DNA of 64,000 bases from Jiella pacifica. GTDB lineage: Bacteria > Pseudomonadota > Alphaproteobacteria > Rhizobiales > Rhizobiaceae. Positions within the stretch are counted from its first letter, which is position 1; every line of letters begins with the position of its first letter. A model generated the notes under the pieces. The model saw only the letters and a list, made by a program, of their open reading frames with translations. It ran no database searches and was not told the DNA's origin. Shown in pieces: positions 1 to 8,092 of this stretch. Location of the stretch: assembly GCF_010500815.1 (NCBI RefSeq), contig NZ_JAAAMG010000013.1, positions 101,807-165,806 on the forward strand, read 5' to 3'. Both the position numbers and the translations under genes were made by a program.

Positions 1-2
1 CG

Positions 3-1301
3 TTTCCGGCATGGGCCGGCCTCTCTCCGTTCAAGCGGGCGGAGTTGCTGCACAAGGCGGGAGAACTGATCGACCAGCGCAAGGACGACATCGCGCGGGC
101 GATGACGACCGAGCAGGGCAAGCCGCTGAACGAGGCGAGGGGCGAGGTGTCCAAGCTCGCCCAGACCCTGCACTTCTATGCGGAAGAAGGCGTCCGCGTT
201 CACGGCGAGATCATCCCGAACGAAAGCAACGCCTATCAGAGCCTCGTCGTTCGCGAGCCGATCGGCGTCGTCGCGGCGATCTCGCCCTGGAACTATCCGG
301 CCGAGCTGATCGGCTGGAAGATCGGCGGGGCGCTTGCCGCCGGCTGCACGATCGTCGTCAAGCCGCCGGAACTGACGCCCTTCTCGCCGCTGGCGATCGC
401 CCGCGCCCTGCATGATGCCGGCATCCCCGCCGGCGTCGTCAACATGGTCACCGGCAAGGGGTCGAGCGTCGGCCAGCATCTCGTCGAAAGCCCGCTCGTC
501 GACAAGGTCGCCTTCACCGGCTCGGGCGCGGTCGGCCTCAGGATCCAGCAATCCAGCCTGACGGTGAAGAAGCTGTCCCTGGAGCTCGGCGGCAACTGCC
601 CGATGATCGTCACCGCCACCGCCGATCTCGACGCGGCGGTCAAGGGCGCGGCGCGGCGTTCGTTCCGCAACATGGGCCAGATCTGCATTGCCATCAATCG
701 CATCTATGTCGCCGAAAGCGTCTACGAGCCGTTCCTGTCGAAGCTTGCGGCGGCGGCCGACGCCTTGACCATCGACAACGGCCTCGACGATCCGGGCGCC
801 GATCTCGGCGCCATGGCCTCGGCCGAGCCCCTCGGAAAGACGAAAGCCCATCTCGCCGACGCCTTGCAGAAGGGTGCGCGGCTGATGGCCGGGGGTCGCC
901 CGCCGGAGGGCGAGAAATTCAGGAAGGGCTTCTTCTTCCGCCCGACGGTTCTCGCGGACTGCACCCACGAGATGCAGGTGATGACCGAGGAGACCTTCGG
1001 TCCGCTGGTCGGCGTCGCTCCGTTCCGCACCCTCTCCGAGGCGGTCGAGAAGGCGAACGACACCCCCTACGGCCTCGCCTCCTACGCCTACACCAAGCAC
1101 ATGGACGAGATGCGCTACATCTCGTCCCGGCTCGACTACGGCAACGTCGCGATCAACAACGTCGACGCCGGCATCATCAACGCCCCTTATGGTGGTCGCA
1201 AGCAGAGCGGCGTCGGCTATGAGCACGGCCGCGAGGGTATGCTGGAATATTTCAACTTCAAGCATGTGCGGATCTGTTTCGACGAGCCGGAGGATGCCTG
1301 A
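3..1301 (+). CDS. NAD(P)-dependent aldehyde dehydrogenase (5' end outside window)
   Basis: Aldehyde dehydrogenase superfamily enzyme that oxidises an aldehyde or semialdehyde to the acid. The frame is open to the window edge, and the residues before the first possible start (a TTG at 45) already match the family (W-A-G-L, then R-A-E-L-L), so the gene begins upstream. Visible motifs are the WNYP segment, the ELGG motif with the catalytic glutamate, and GQICIA with the catalytic cysteine at codon 684-686. It closest resembles the succinate- or ketoglutarate-semialdehyde dehydrogenase group, but the substrate cannot be read from sequence. Its stop overlaps the kinase start by one base (TGATG), so it belongs to the sugar operon. 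Downstream FAH-family and Fe-ADH genes make a 2-ketoglutarate-semialdehyde role possible (inference). Confidence 0.88.
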   Translation, partial: FPAWAGLSPFKRAELLHKAGELIDQRKDDIARAMTTEQGKPLNEARGEVSKLAQTLHFYAEEGVRVHGEIIPNESNAYQSLVVREPIGVVAAISPWNYPAELIGWKIGGALAAGCTIVVKPPELTPFSPLAIARALHDAGIPAGVVNMVTGKGSSVGQHLVESPLVDKVAFTGSGAVGLRIQQSSLTVKKLSLELGGNCPMIVTATADLDAAVKGAARRSFRNMGQICIAINRIYVAESVYEPFLSKLAAAADALTIDNGLDDPGADLGAMASAEPLGKTKAHLADALQKGARLMAGGRPPEGEKFRKGFFFRPTVLADCTHEMQVMTEETFGPLVGVAPFRTLSEAVEKANDTPYGLASYAYTKHMDEMRYISSRLDYGNVAINNVDAGIINAPYGGRKQSGVGYEHGREGMLEYFNFKHVRICFDEPEDA

Positions 1302-2851
1302 TGGCGGCTGACACGGCGATCCTCGGCATCGACATCGGCACGTCCGGCTGCAAAGCGCTGCTGCTCGATCCTGCCGGCACGGTCCTTGCGACCCACACGG
1401 CGACCTACGACGCCAGCGCGCCGCGGCCGGGCTGGTCGGAGCAGGATCCGGAAGACTGGATCACCGGCGCGCGCGCCGCCATCTCCGGCGTCCTCGCCAA
1501 GCGTCCGGCGACCGAAGTCGTCGCCATCGGCCTCTCCGGCCAGATGCACGGGCTGACGCCGCTGGACGAGGCGCATCGGGTGTTGCGTCCGGCGATCCTG
1601 TGGAACGACCAGCGCACTGCGGTCGAATGCGCGGAAATGACCGAGGCGGTCGGCGGCCTGCCGGCGCTGCTCGCCGAGACGAACAACCGGATGCTGCCGG
1701 GCTACACCGGCGGCAAGATCGTCTGGATGCGCAAGCACGAGCCGGAGCTCTATAGCCGGCTGCGCCATGTGCTCAATCCCAAGGACTACCTGCGCCTGCG
1801 GCTGACCGGTGAGCTTGCGACGGAGGTCTCCGACGCGTCGGGCACCGGCCTTTTCGACGTTCGTCGGCGGGCTTGGTCGCAGACGGTGATGGAGGCGGCG
1901 TGCATCGATCCGGCGATGTTGCCGGCGTGTCATGAATCCCAAGAGGTCTCAGGCCGGGTTTCGGCCTCGGCCGCCGCTTTCTTCGGTCTGCCCGCAGGGC
2001 TCCCGGTGGTGGGCGGTGGCGGCGACTCCGTCATCCAGACCATCGGCTCGGGCGTCATCGATCCCGGCGATCTGCAGACGACCGTCGGCACCGCGGGCAT
2101 TCTCGCCTGCGCGCTCGATGCGCCGCGCGACAATCCCGATGGCCGCCTGCAGGTCTTCTGCAACGTTGCGCCGGACCGCTGGCACTGCATGGGTGTCTCG
2201 CTGAATGCCGGGGGCGCTCTCGCCTGGCTGCGGCGGCTGGCGCAGGGGTTCGGCGACCTCACCGAGAACGGTTGGCACGACATCCCCTTCGACCGCCTGA
2301 TGGAGCGCGCCGCCGCCAGCACGGCCGGGTCCCGCGGGCTGATCTTCCTGCCGTATCTCAACGGCGAACGCTGTCCCTATCCCGACCCCGATGCGCGTGG
2401 GGCGTTTCTCGGCCTGACCGCGCGTCACGGCGAAAGTGACGTGATCCGCAGCGTCTTGGAAGGCGTCGTCTTCGCCCTGCGCGACATCTACGCCCTGATG
2501 GCCGAAGCCGGCATCGCCGCCGATTGCATCCGCGCCTCCGGCGGCGGCGCGGCCTCGCCCTTCTGGCGGCAAATCCAGGCGGACGTTTTCGGCTGCGACG
2601 TCGTCACCACCGAGGGCGCGGCGGAGGGCGGAGCGTTCGGCGCGGCCATCGTCGCCGGCGTCGGCGTCGGCATCTGGCCGGATGCGAGCATCGCGGCCAG
2701 CCATTGCCGACCGGTGTCGCGGCAGTCTCCGTCGAAGCAGCGGGGCGTCTACGCCGAGATGTTCGGCATCTACCGGACGCTCTATCCGACGCTGCAGGGC
2801 ACCTTCGGAAGGCTGGCCGATCCGATCTTCGATACTGAGGAGCAAGCATGA
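1301..2851 (+). CDS. xylB: Xylulokinase, FGGY carbohydrate kinase
   Basis: FGGY-family sugar kinase of 516 residues, slightly longer than typical xylulokinases. The N-terminal ATPase fold begins with D-I-G-T-S, followed by the GWSEQDP segment, the SGQMHG motif typical of xylulokinases and the WNDQR motif that contacts sugar. The C-terminal half carries GTAGI and the R-A-S-G-G-G-A adenosine motif. It is predicted to phosphorylate D-xylulose or a closely related ketopentose or ketotetrose with ATP. The gene is translationally coupled on both sides, with a 1-nt overlap upstream and a 4-nt overlap downstream. The neighbouring ribose-5-phosphate isomerase and ribose-type importer support a pentose substrate. 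FGGY kinases for L-ribulose, erythritol or erythrulose are alternatives. Confidence 0.88.
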   Translation: MAADTAILGIDIGTSGCKALLLDPAGTVLATHTATYDASAPRPGWSEQDPEDWITGARAAISGVLAKRPATEVVAIGLSGQMHGLTPLDEAHRVLRPAILWNDQRTAVECAEMTEAVGGLPALLAETNNRMLPGYTGGKIVWMRKHEPELYSRLRHVLNPKDYLRLRLTGELATEVSDASGTGLFDVRRRAWSQTVMEAACIDPAMLPACHESQEVSGRVSASAAAFFGLPAGLPVVGGGGDSVIQTIGSGVIDPGDLQTTVGTAGILACALDAPRDNPDGRLQVFCNVAPDRWHCMGVSLNAGGALAWLRRLAQGFGDLTENGWHDIPFDRLMERAAASTAGSRGLIFLPYLNGERCPYPDPDARGAFLGLTARHGESDVIRSVLEGVVFALRDIYALMAEAGIAADCIRASGGGAASPFWRQIQADVFGCDVVTTEGAAEGGAFGAAIVAGVGVGIWPDASIAASHCRPVSRQSPSKQRGVYAEMFGIYRTLYPTLQGTFGRLADPIFDTEEQA

Positions 2852-3537
2852 CGGCCGAGGGCCAGATCAAAGCGGTCGTCTTCGACCTCGACGGAACGTT
2901 GATCGACAGCGCGCCTGACATCGCGGCGGCCGTCAATCGCGTCCTCGCCGAGCATGGCTGGGCGCCGCTCGAGACCGACTATGTCGAACGCTTCATCGGT
3001 GATGGTCCGAAGACGCTGCTTCTGAGAATCCTGCAGGAGCAGGGCCTGCCGACCGACGACGCCTTCGTCGAGGCGTCGAAGAATGCCTATCTGCAGAATT
3101 ACGCCGAGGCACCAGCGACGCACACGACGTTCTTCGCCCATGTCGCTGAAGACCTGAGGGCGTTGAAGGCGTCCGGACTCAGGCTAGGCATCTGCACCAA
3201 CAAGCCGCACGGACTGACGCAGACGGTGCTGTCCATCCTCGGCATCGCCGAGCTTTTCGACAGCGCCATCGGCGCCGACGCGGCGCCGCGGCGCAAGCCC
3301 GACGCGGCGCATCTTCTCGCGGTCGTCGACGCAATGGGGCTCGACAAGGACGAGATCGCCTATGTCGGCGACACCGAGGTCGACAGCGCCTGTGCGCGCA
3401 GTGCCGGCGTGCCGTTCTTCATCGTGCCGTGGGGCGGCGGCTCGCACGTCGTCGATGCCGACGCGACCCGGATCTCGCGGCTGCGCGATCTGCTGTTTCA
3501 TCTCGGCCGGGCGAAGGCGGCGGACGTGCCGGCATGA
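2848..3537 (+). CDS. HAD-family phosphatase, phosphoglycolate phosphatase-like
   Basis: HAD hydrolase of 229 residues with the nucleophile motif D-L-D-G-T-L-I-D-S near the N-terminus, an alpha-helical cap (about residues 17-85), a C-T-N-K-P motif II and a Y-V-G-D-T motif IV with acidic metal ligands. The size and cap fit the Gph/CbbZ/Cof-like subfamily. It probably dephosphorylates a small sugar phosphate or phosphoglycolate in the cytosol. In this operon it may remove a dead-end sugar phosphate made by the kinase, but that is inference. The start overlaps the kinase stop by four bases (ATGA), and its stop overlaps the regulator start in the same way. Confidence 0.85.
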   Translation: MTAEGQIKAVVFDLDGTLIDSAPDIAAAVNRVLAEHGWAPLETDYVERFIGDGPKTLLLRILQEQGLPTDDAFVEASKNAYLQNYAEAPATHTTFFAHVAEDLRALKASGLRLGICTNKPHGLTQTVLSILGIAELFDSAIGADAAPRRKPDAAHLLAVVDAMGLDKDEIAYVGDTEVDSACARSAGVPFFIVPWGGGSHVVDADATRISRLRDLLFHLGRAKAADVPA

Positions 3538-4373
3538 TCCAGAGCCTTCTCCACCAGATCCGTGAGGAAATGCCCAAGATGGCGGCGGCCGAGCGCCGGG
3601 TGGCGGAGGCAGTCAATGCCAGGCCGAACGACGTCATTCACATGAGCATGGCGGTGCTGGCCAAGGATTGCGGCGTCAGCGATCCGACCATCATCCGCTT
3701 CTGCCGGCGCTTCGGCTTCGACGGCTATCAGGATTTCAAGGTCAATCTGGCCCAGAACATCGTCCCCCGGGCGCCGTTCCACTACGACAAGATCACCGCG
3801 GACGACACGGTCGAGAACATCGTCCGCAAGACCTGCGAAAATTCGCTCAGCGCCATCCAGCGCGCGCTGGAAGACCTCGTTCCGGCACAGATCGAGGCTG
3901 GGGCCAAGGCCATCCACGCCGCCTCCTGGCTGGCGATCTACGCCACCGGCATTTCCGAGGTGACGGCGATCGATGCCGAGCACAAGTTCCAGCGCCTCGG
4001 CTTTCGATGCTCGGCGATCCTCGGCGAGAAACGGCAGCGCACCCAGGCCGGTTTCGCCCGGCCCGGCGAACTCGCCCTGATCTTCTCCCAGTCCGGCGCG
4101 ACGCGGCAGATGGTCGAGCTCGCCAAGGCGACGCGGGAAAAGGGCGCGACGGTGCTGTCGATCACCGCCGGCGACACGCCGCTGGCGGCGGTGAGCGATC
4201 ACGTGATCGCGGTGACGCCCTACGACCACACCGAACTTCTGACGCCGCTGGCTTCGCGGCTGAACCATCACCTGGTGGTCAACATGCTGGTCACGGCCAT
4301 CGCCGTGATGACGGGCAACGAATTTCCCGACCAGCTGCCGGCCCTCGACTCCTGGCTTACCGAAAAGCTCTGA
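3534..4373 (+). CDS. MurR/RpiR-family transcriptional regulator
   Basis: Sugar-phosphate-responsive regulator of 279 residues. Residues 1-77 form the RpiR helix-turn-helix (A-A-A-E-R-R-V-A, then C-G-V-S-D-P-T-I-I-R-F-C-R). Residues about 125-255 form a SIS sugar-isomerase-like domain that binds phosphosugars. The frame extends upstream, but ATG 3534 is chosen because it gives a 4-nt ATGA overlap with the phosphatase and starts exactly at the family N-terminus. It probably controls this locus. CTAG-centred inverted repeats with GTAAAAC half-sites lie between rpiA and the transporter operon (5131-5146 and 5300-5323) and are the natural candidates for its operator. Confidence 0.9.
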   Translation: MIQSLLHQIREEMPKMAAAERRVAEAVNARPNDVIHMSMAVLAKDCGVSDPTIIRFCRRFGFDGYQDFKVNLAQNIVPRAPFHYDKITADDTVENIVRKTCENSLSAIQRALEDLVPAQIEAGAKAIHAASWLAIYATGISEVTAIDAEHKFQRLGFRCSAILGEKRQRTQAGFARPGELALIFSQSGATRQMVELAKATREKGATVLSITAGDTPLAAVSDHVIAVTPYDHTELLTPLASRLNHHLVVNMLVTAIAVMTGNEFPDQLPALDSWLTEKL

Positions 4374-4410
4374 CGCGGCCGATGCGCCGCTCATGATCGA
4401 AGGATCTGAC

Positions 4411-5124
4411 ATGACGACACAAGACGACGCCAAGCGGCTGGCCGGCATCAAGGTGATCGACACCTACGTACGGGACGGCATGAAGGTCGGCCTCGGATCG
4501 GGAACGACGTCGCACATTTTCGTGCGGGAACTCGGCGCCAGGGTCGCCGACGGCCTGAAGCTCACCTGCACCACCACGTCGAACAGCACGAGCGCGGTGG
4601 CGCGGGAAGTCGGGATCGAACTGACCGACGTCAACGACATCGACATGCTCGACCTGACGATCGACGGTCCGGACGAGATCGACCGGCAGTTCCGGATGAT
4701 TAAGGGCGGCGGAGCGTGCCTGTTGTGGGAGAAGATCGTCGCGCATGCCTCCCGCCGCATGGTGACGATCTGTGACGAGACCAAGATCGTCGACACGCTG
4801 GGTCGCTTTCCGCTGCCGGTCGAGGTCGTCCAATATGCCTGGCAGCAGACCGAGAGGGCCATCCGGCGCACCTTGCCAAACTACGGCGTTGCCGGAACGG
4901 AGCTCGTTCGACGCATGAAGAATGGCGCGCCGGTCGTCACCGACAGCGGCAACTTCATCATCGACTGCCACTGCGGGTCGATCGGCGATGCCGAGGGCCT
5001 GGAGGTGGCGCTGAACATGATCCCGGGGGTGGTGGAGAATGGTCTCTTCACCCGCGAGTCGAGCGCCATGGTCGTCGGCTGCTTCGACGGAACCGCGTAT
5101 GTGAGCGAGCGATCGGCGAACTGA
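4411..5124 (+). CDS. rpiA: Ribose-5-phosphate isomerase A
   Basis: Interconverts ribose 5-phosphate and ribulose 5-phosphate in the cytosol. The protein has 237 residues, normal for the family. Signature segments are G-S-G-T-T-S (phosphate binding), D-G-P-D-E-I-D with the two acidic active-site residues, and K-G-G-G-A-C-L-L-W-E-K with the catalytic lysine and glutamate. An in-frame ATG at 4393 exists, but 4411 is preferred because AAGGA at 4400-4404 is well placed for it. A dedicated RpiA beside an RpiR regulator, xylulokinase and a ribose-type ABC importer implies that pentose phosphates made here enter the pentose phosphate pathway. It is probably a second, pathway-specific copy (inference). 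Confidence 0.93.
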   Translation: MTTQDDAKRLAGIKVIDTYVRDGMKVGLGSGTTSHIFVRELGARVADGLKLTCTTTSNSTSAVAREVGIELTDVNDIDMLDLTIDGPDEIDRQFRMIKGGGACLLWEKIVAHASRRMVTICDETKIVDTLGRFPLPVEVVQYAWQQTERAIRRTLPNYGVAGTELVRRMKNGAPVVTDSGNFIIDCHCGSIGDAEGLEVALNMIPGVVENGLFTRESSAMVVGCFDGTAYVSERSAN

Positions 5125-5130
5125 ACTGGA

Positions 5131-5146
5131 GTAAATCTAGTTTTAC
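5131..5146. promoter_or_regulatory. Near-perfect 16-bp palindrome, candidate RpiR operator
   Basis: GTAAATCTAGTTTTAC matches its own reverse complement at 14 of 16 positions and is centred on CTAG. It lies just after the rpiA stop. The half-site GTAAAAC recurs at 5300 and 5313 ahead of the transporter operon. This layout suits a dimeric SIS-type regulator such as the RpiR protein encoded at 3534. Binding itself is inferred. Confidence 0.45.
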
Positions 5147-5298
5147 AAGATGCGACGCGAGTGAGCGAATGAGATCGTTCGCCCGCGTGGGCCCCGGACG
5201 GTTGTCTCCAGTCGTTGATACACTGAAATAACTGAAGAAAATCGCCGAAATGTCGGGTTGGGTTGATGAGTCGCCTTGACGGCGGACAGGCCCCGTGA

Positions 5299-5323
5299 TG
5301 TAAAACGTACTAGTAAAACTACA
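5299..5323. promoter_or_regulatory. Repeated GTAAAAC boxes upstream of ABC transporter, candidate operator
   Basis: Two direct copies of GTAAAAC start at 5300 and 5313, flank an ACTAGT core and are enclosed by TGTA and TACA. They sit about 30 bp before the binding-protein start, in a 229-bp intergenic stretch less GC-rich than its surroundings (5125-5353). That stretch probably holds the transporter promoter. The boxes match the arm of the palindrome at 5131-5146. Confidence 0.42.
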
Positions 5324-5353
5324 TTCACATCGAACCACATCTGGGAGGATAAA

Positions 5354-6439
5354 ATGTTCAAGAAATTCGACGTCTCACGCCGTTCCGTCCTGAGGGGCGG
5401 GCTCGCCCTCGGCGCCGCCAGCCTCGGCATGCCGGGCTTTGCCAAGGCCGCCGACCGCGTCTTCGTGCCGTTCAGCAACAAGAGCCTCGACTACTATTTC
5501 TTCGTCATCCAGGAAGAGGCGGTGCGGCGCGCCGTCGAGGGGCGCGAGTGGGAGTTCCAGGCCACCAACGCCAATTTCGACAACACCCGCCAGCTCGAGC
5601 AGTGGCAGAGCCTGCTTCTGAGCCAGCCCTCGGCGATCGTCTGTGACCCGATCGACAGCCAGGCGATCGCCTCGTCGATCGCCCGCTACAACCAGCGCAA
5701 GGTGCCGGTCGCCATCATCGATACGCCCGCCGACGGCGGCGACGTGGCGATCACCGTCTCCTTCGACAACTACCAGGGCGGCGTCATGGCCGCCCAGGAG
5801 ATCATCAAGCGGCTGGAAAAGAAGTACGGCTCCAAGAAGGGCACGGTGCTCAACTGTTTCGGCGCCCTGCAGAGCGTCGCCTGGCGCCTCCGCAAGGAGG
5901 GCTTCGAGGCCGAGATGGCCAAGCATCCCGACATCAAGCTGCTCAGCCGGCCGACCGAAGGCCAGCTCGACCTGATGCTGTCGGTGACGCTGTCCACGCT
6001 GTCGGAATATCCGGATCTCGACGCCGTCCATGCGCCGAGCGACAGCCCGGCCCGCGGCATCGCCACCGCGCTGCAGCAGCGCGACCGCTGGAAGAAGGTC
6101 GGTGAGGAGGGCCATGTCATCTTCATCAACATCGACGGCGAGCCGATCGCGCTGCAGCTGATCAAGGAAGGCTACATGGATGCCTGCGTCTCGCAGGATC
6201 CGATCGCCTACGGCCAGATCGCCGTCGACATGCTCGAGAAGCATGCGATGAAGGGCGAGGCCGTTCCGCTCGGCGCCTACGAGAACGACAAGTACTTCTG
6301 GGAAAAGGGCGAAATCGTCGATTCCAAGACCGGCCCCGCCTTGATCATTCCGCCCTTCGTCATCGATGCCTCGAACGCCGAGGACAAGCGCCACTGGGGC
6401 AACATCGCCGAGCAGGAATGGGGTATCGCCTACAAATAG
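5354..6439 (+). CDS. Sugar ABC transporter substrate-binding protein (RbsB-type)
   Basis: Periplasmic binding protein of 361 residues from the ribose/galactose-type (Peripla_BP_4) family, which delivers a sugar to the membrane permease. The N-terminus has a twin-arginine-like S-R-R-S-V-L-R-G motif, then a hydrophobic stretch and an A-K-A cleavage site near residue 32, so export by Tat is likely. This is unusual but known for some sugar-binding proteins. The mature part has the two-lobe pattern with Q-W-Q-S and D-P-I-D-S in the first lobe. ATG 5354 is chosen because GGGAGGA precedes it at 5343-5349. It starts the transporter operon and is followed by a strong hairpin that may raise its transcript level over the downstream genes. 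Confidence 0.9.
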   Translation: MFKKFDVSRRSVLRGGLALGAASLGMPGFAKAADRVFVPFSNKSLDYYFFVIQEEAVRRAVEGREWEFQATNANFDNTRQLEQWQSLLLSQPSAIVCDPIDSQAIASSIARYNQRKVPVAIIDTPADGGDVAITVSFDNYQGGVMAAQEIIKRLEKKYGSKKGTVLNCFGALQSVAWRLRKEGFEAEMAKHPDIKLLSRPTEGQLDLMLSVTLSTLSEYPDLDAVHAPSDSPARGIATALQQRDRWKKVGEEGHVIFINIDGEPIALQLIKEGYMDACVSQDPIAYGQIAVDMLEKHAMKGEAVPLGAYENDKYFWEKGEIVDSKTGPALIIPPFVIDASNAEDKRHWGNIAEQEWGIAYK

Positions 6440-6454
6440 GCCCGATGCGTCCCG

Positions 6455-6480
6455 GGCATGCGGGCGAGGGCCCGCATGCC
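6455..6480 (+). promoter_or_regulatory. Perfect 11-bp stem-loop between binding protein and ATPase genes
   Basis: GGCATGCGGGC, loop GAGG, GCCCGCATGCC. The stem is perfect, GC-rich and lacks a T tract, so it is more likely a transcript-stabilising or partial attenuation element than a full terminator. Such structures often follow binding-protein genes, whose product is needed in excess over the membrane components. Confidence 0.6.
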
Positions 6481-6512
6481 TCGATGCGCGAGGATGAGCC
6501 AGGGAGAGCCGG

Positions 6513-8030
6513 GTGCAGCATATGACAGTCGGCAATGCCGGGACGGCTGACGCCGATATCCTGCGCATTGCCAATCTCACCAAGACCTACGGACGGTTTT
6601 CCGCCCTCAAATCCGTCAGCCTCTCGGTCCGCCGCGGCTCGATCCACGGCCTGCTGGGCGAGAACGGCGCCGGCAAGAGCACGCTGGTGGGCATGATCTC
6701 GGGCCAACGGCAGCCGACCAGCGGCACCATCACCCTGAACGGGATCGAGGTGCAGGGCCACGACGTCAAGGAAATGGAGAAGGCCGGCGTCTTCCTGGTG
6801 ACCCAGGAGCCGATGATCATCGATCACATGAGCGTCGCGGAGAACCTTCTTCTCGGCATCTGGCCGCGCAAGGGCTGGCTGATCGACTGGAAACGGCTTC
6901 GCCGGGACGCGGCCAGGATGCTTCAGGACACGGACATCGATCCGGGCCAAAGGGCCGGAACGCTGGACGCCGTGGCGCGCCGCAAGCTGAACATCCTTCG
7001 GGCGATGTTCAGCGGCGGCAGGGTCGTCATCCTCGACGAGCCGACCGCCTCGCTCGACGTCGAGGCGCGTCAGCAGCTCTTCGCCTTCATGCGCCGCCTC
7101 AAGGCCGAAGGCGTCACCTTCATCTTCATCTCGCACTACAACGACGAGATCCTCGAGATCTGCGACGCCGTGAGCGTGTTGCGGGACGGGGAGCTCGCGG
7201 GGGGCTCCGACGACGTCGGCGAGATGACCTCCGACATGCTGTCCGAACTCGTGCTTGGCCGCGGCCTTTCGCTGTTCCAGCGCCAGCGCCGTACCTTTGG
7301 CGCGGATGAGGCGGCGATCGTCGTCGAAGGCGTTCGCGCCCGCAACGTCGCCGTCGACGCCTTTCGCATTCATCCCGGCGAGATCGTCGGCTTCGCAGGC
7401 CTGCCCGGCGCCGGCGCCAAGGAGTTCGCGCGCTGCCTGTTCGGGCTGGTCCATGCGAAGGATGGCACGATGCGGCTGGAGCCCAATTCGCCGGCCGTGA
7501 AGCTTCCCGGCCATCCCTTCGAGGCCTATCGGCGAGGCATCGCGTTTCTCTCCGACGACCGCCGCAAGGACGGTCTGGTGGGGCATCTGTCGATCGGCGC
7601 GAACATGTCCCTGTCCTCGCTGCCGGCGCTCTCTCGCCGGGGCTTCGTCGACGTGGAGGCGGAGCGGGAGATCATTTCGCGCTACTTCGCCGGCATGGGC
7701 GTCAAGGCGCCGAACCCCGAGGTCGCCATCGACACGCTCAGCGGCGGCAACCAGCAGAAGGTCTGTCTCGGGCGCGTCTTGGCGACGGAGCCGAAACTCT
7801 TGATCCTAGACGAGCCGACGCGCGGCATCGACGTCGGCGTCAAGCAGGACGTTCACCGGATCATCGACGAATTGAGCGGACAGGGCGTCGCCGTGATCGT
7901 CGTGACCACCGACTCCGACGAGATGATCCGCCTGGTCGATCGCGTCTGCGTGTTCTCGGCCGGAAGCATCGTCGGGGAGCTGACGGGGGAGGCGATCAGC
8001 AAGGACCGCCTCCGGCAAATCAGCGGCTGA
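6513..8030 (+). CDS. Sugar ABC transporter ATP-binding protein (RbsA-type, two ATPase domains)
   Basis: Double ATPase of 505 residues that powers the sugar importer at the inner membrane face. The first domain has Walker A G-E-N-G-A-G-K-S-T, a Q-loop and Walker B V-I-L-D-E-P, but its signature position reads L-D-A-V-A-R-R-K-L, not the usual LSxGQ-type motif. The second domain has the degenerate Walker A normal for this family (G-L-P-G-A-G-A-K-E) and a canonical LSGGNQQK signature with L-I-L-D-E-P-T-R-G-I-D. The start is taken as GTG 6513 because AGGGAGAG at 6500-6507 is well spaced; ATG 6522 is the alternative. Confidence 0.9.
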   Translation: MQHMTVGNAGTADADILRIANLTKTYGRFSALKSVSLSVRRGSIHGLLGENGAGKSTLVGMISGQRQPTSGTITLNGIEVQGHDVKEMEKAGVFLVTQEPMIIDHMSVAENLLLGIWPRKGWLIDWKRLRRDAARMLQDTDIDPGQRAGTLDAVARRKLNILRAMFSGGRVVILDEPTASLDVEARQQLFAFMRRLKAEGVTFIFISHYNDEILEICDAVSVLRDGELAGGSDDVGEMTSDMLSELVLGRGLSLFQRQRRTFGADEAAIVVEGVRARNVAVDAFRIHPGEIVGFAGLPGAGAKEFARCLFGLVHAKDGTMRLEPNSPAVKLPGHPFEAYRRGIAFLSDDRRKDGLVGHLSIGANMSLSSLPALSRRGFVDVEAEREIISRYFAGMGVKAPNPEVAIDTLSGGNQQKVCLGRVLATEPKLLILDEPTRGIDVGVKQDVHRIIDELSGQGVAVIVVTTDSDEMIRLVDRVCVFSAGSIVGELTGEAISKDRLRQISG

Positions 8031-8092
8031 CGCGGCGTAGAATACGGCTCGAGGCCCTCAGCGCCACGCCGGCACCATCCAGGAGTTCGATC

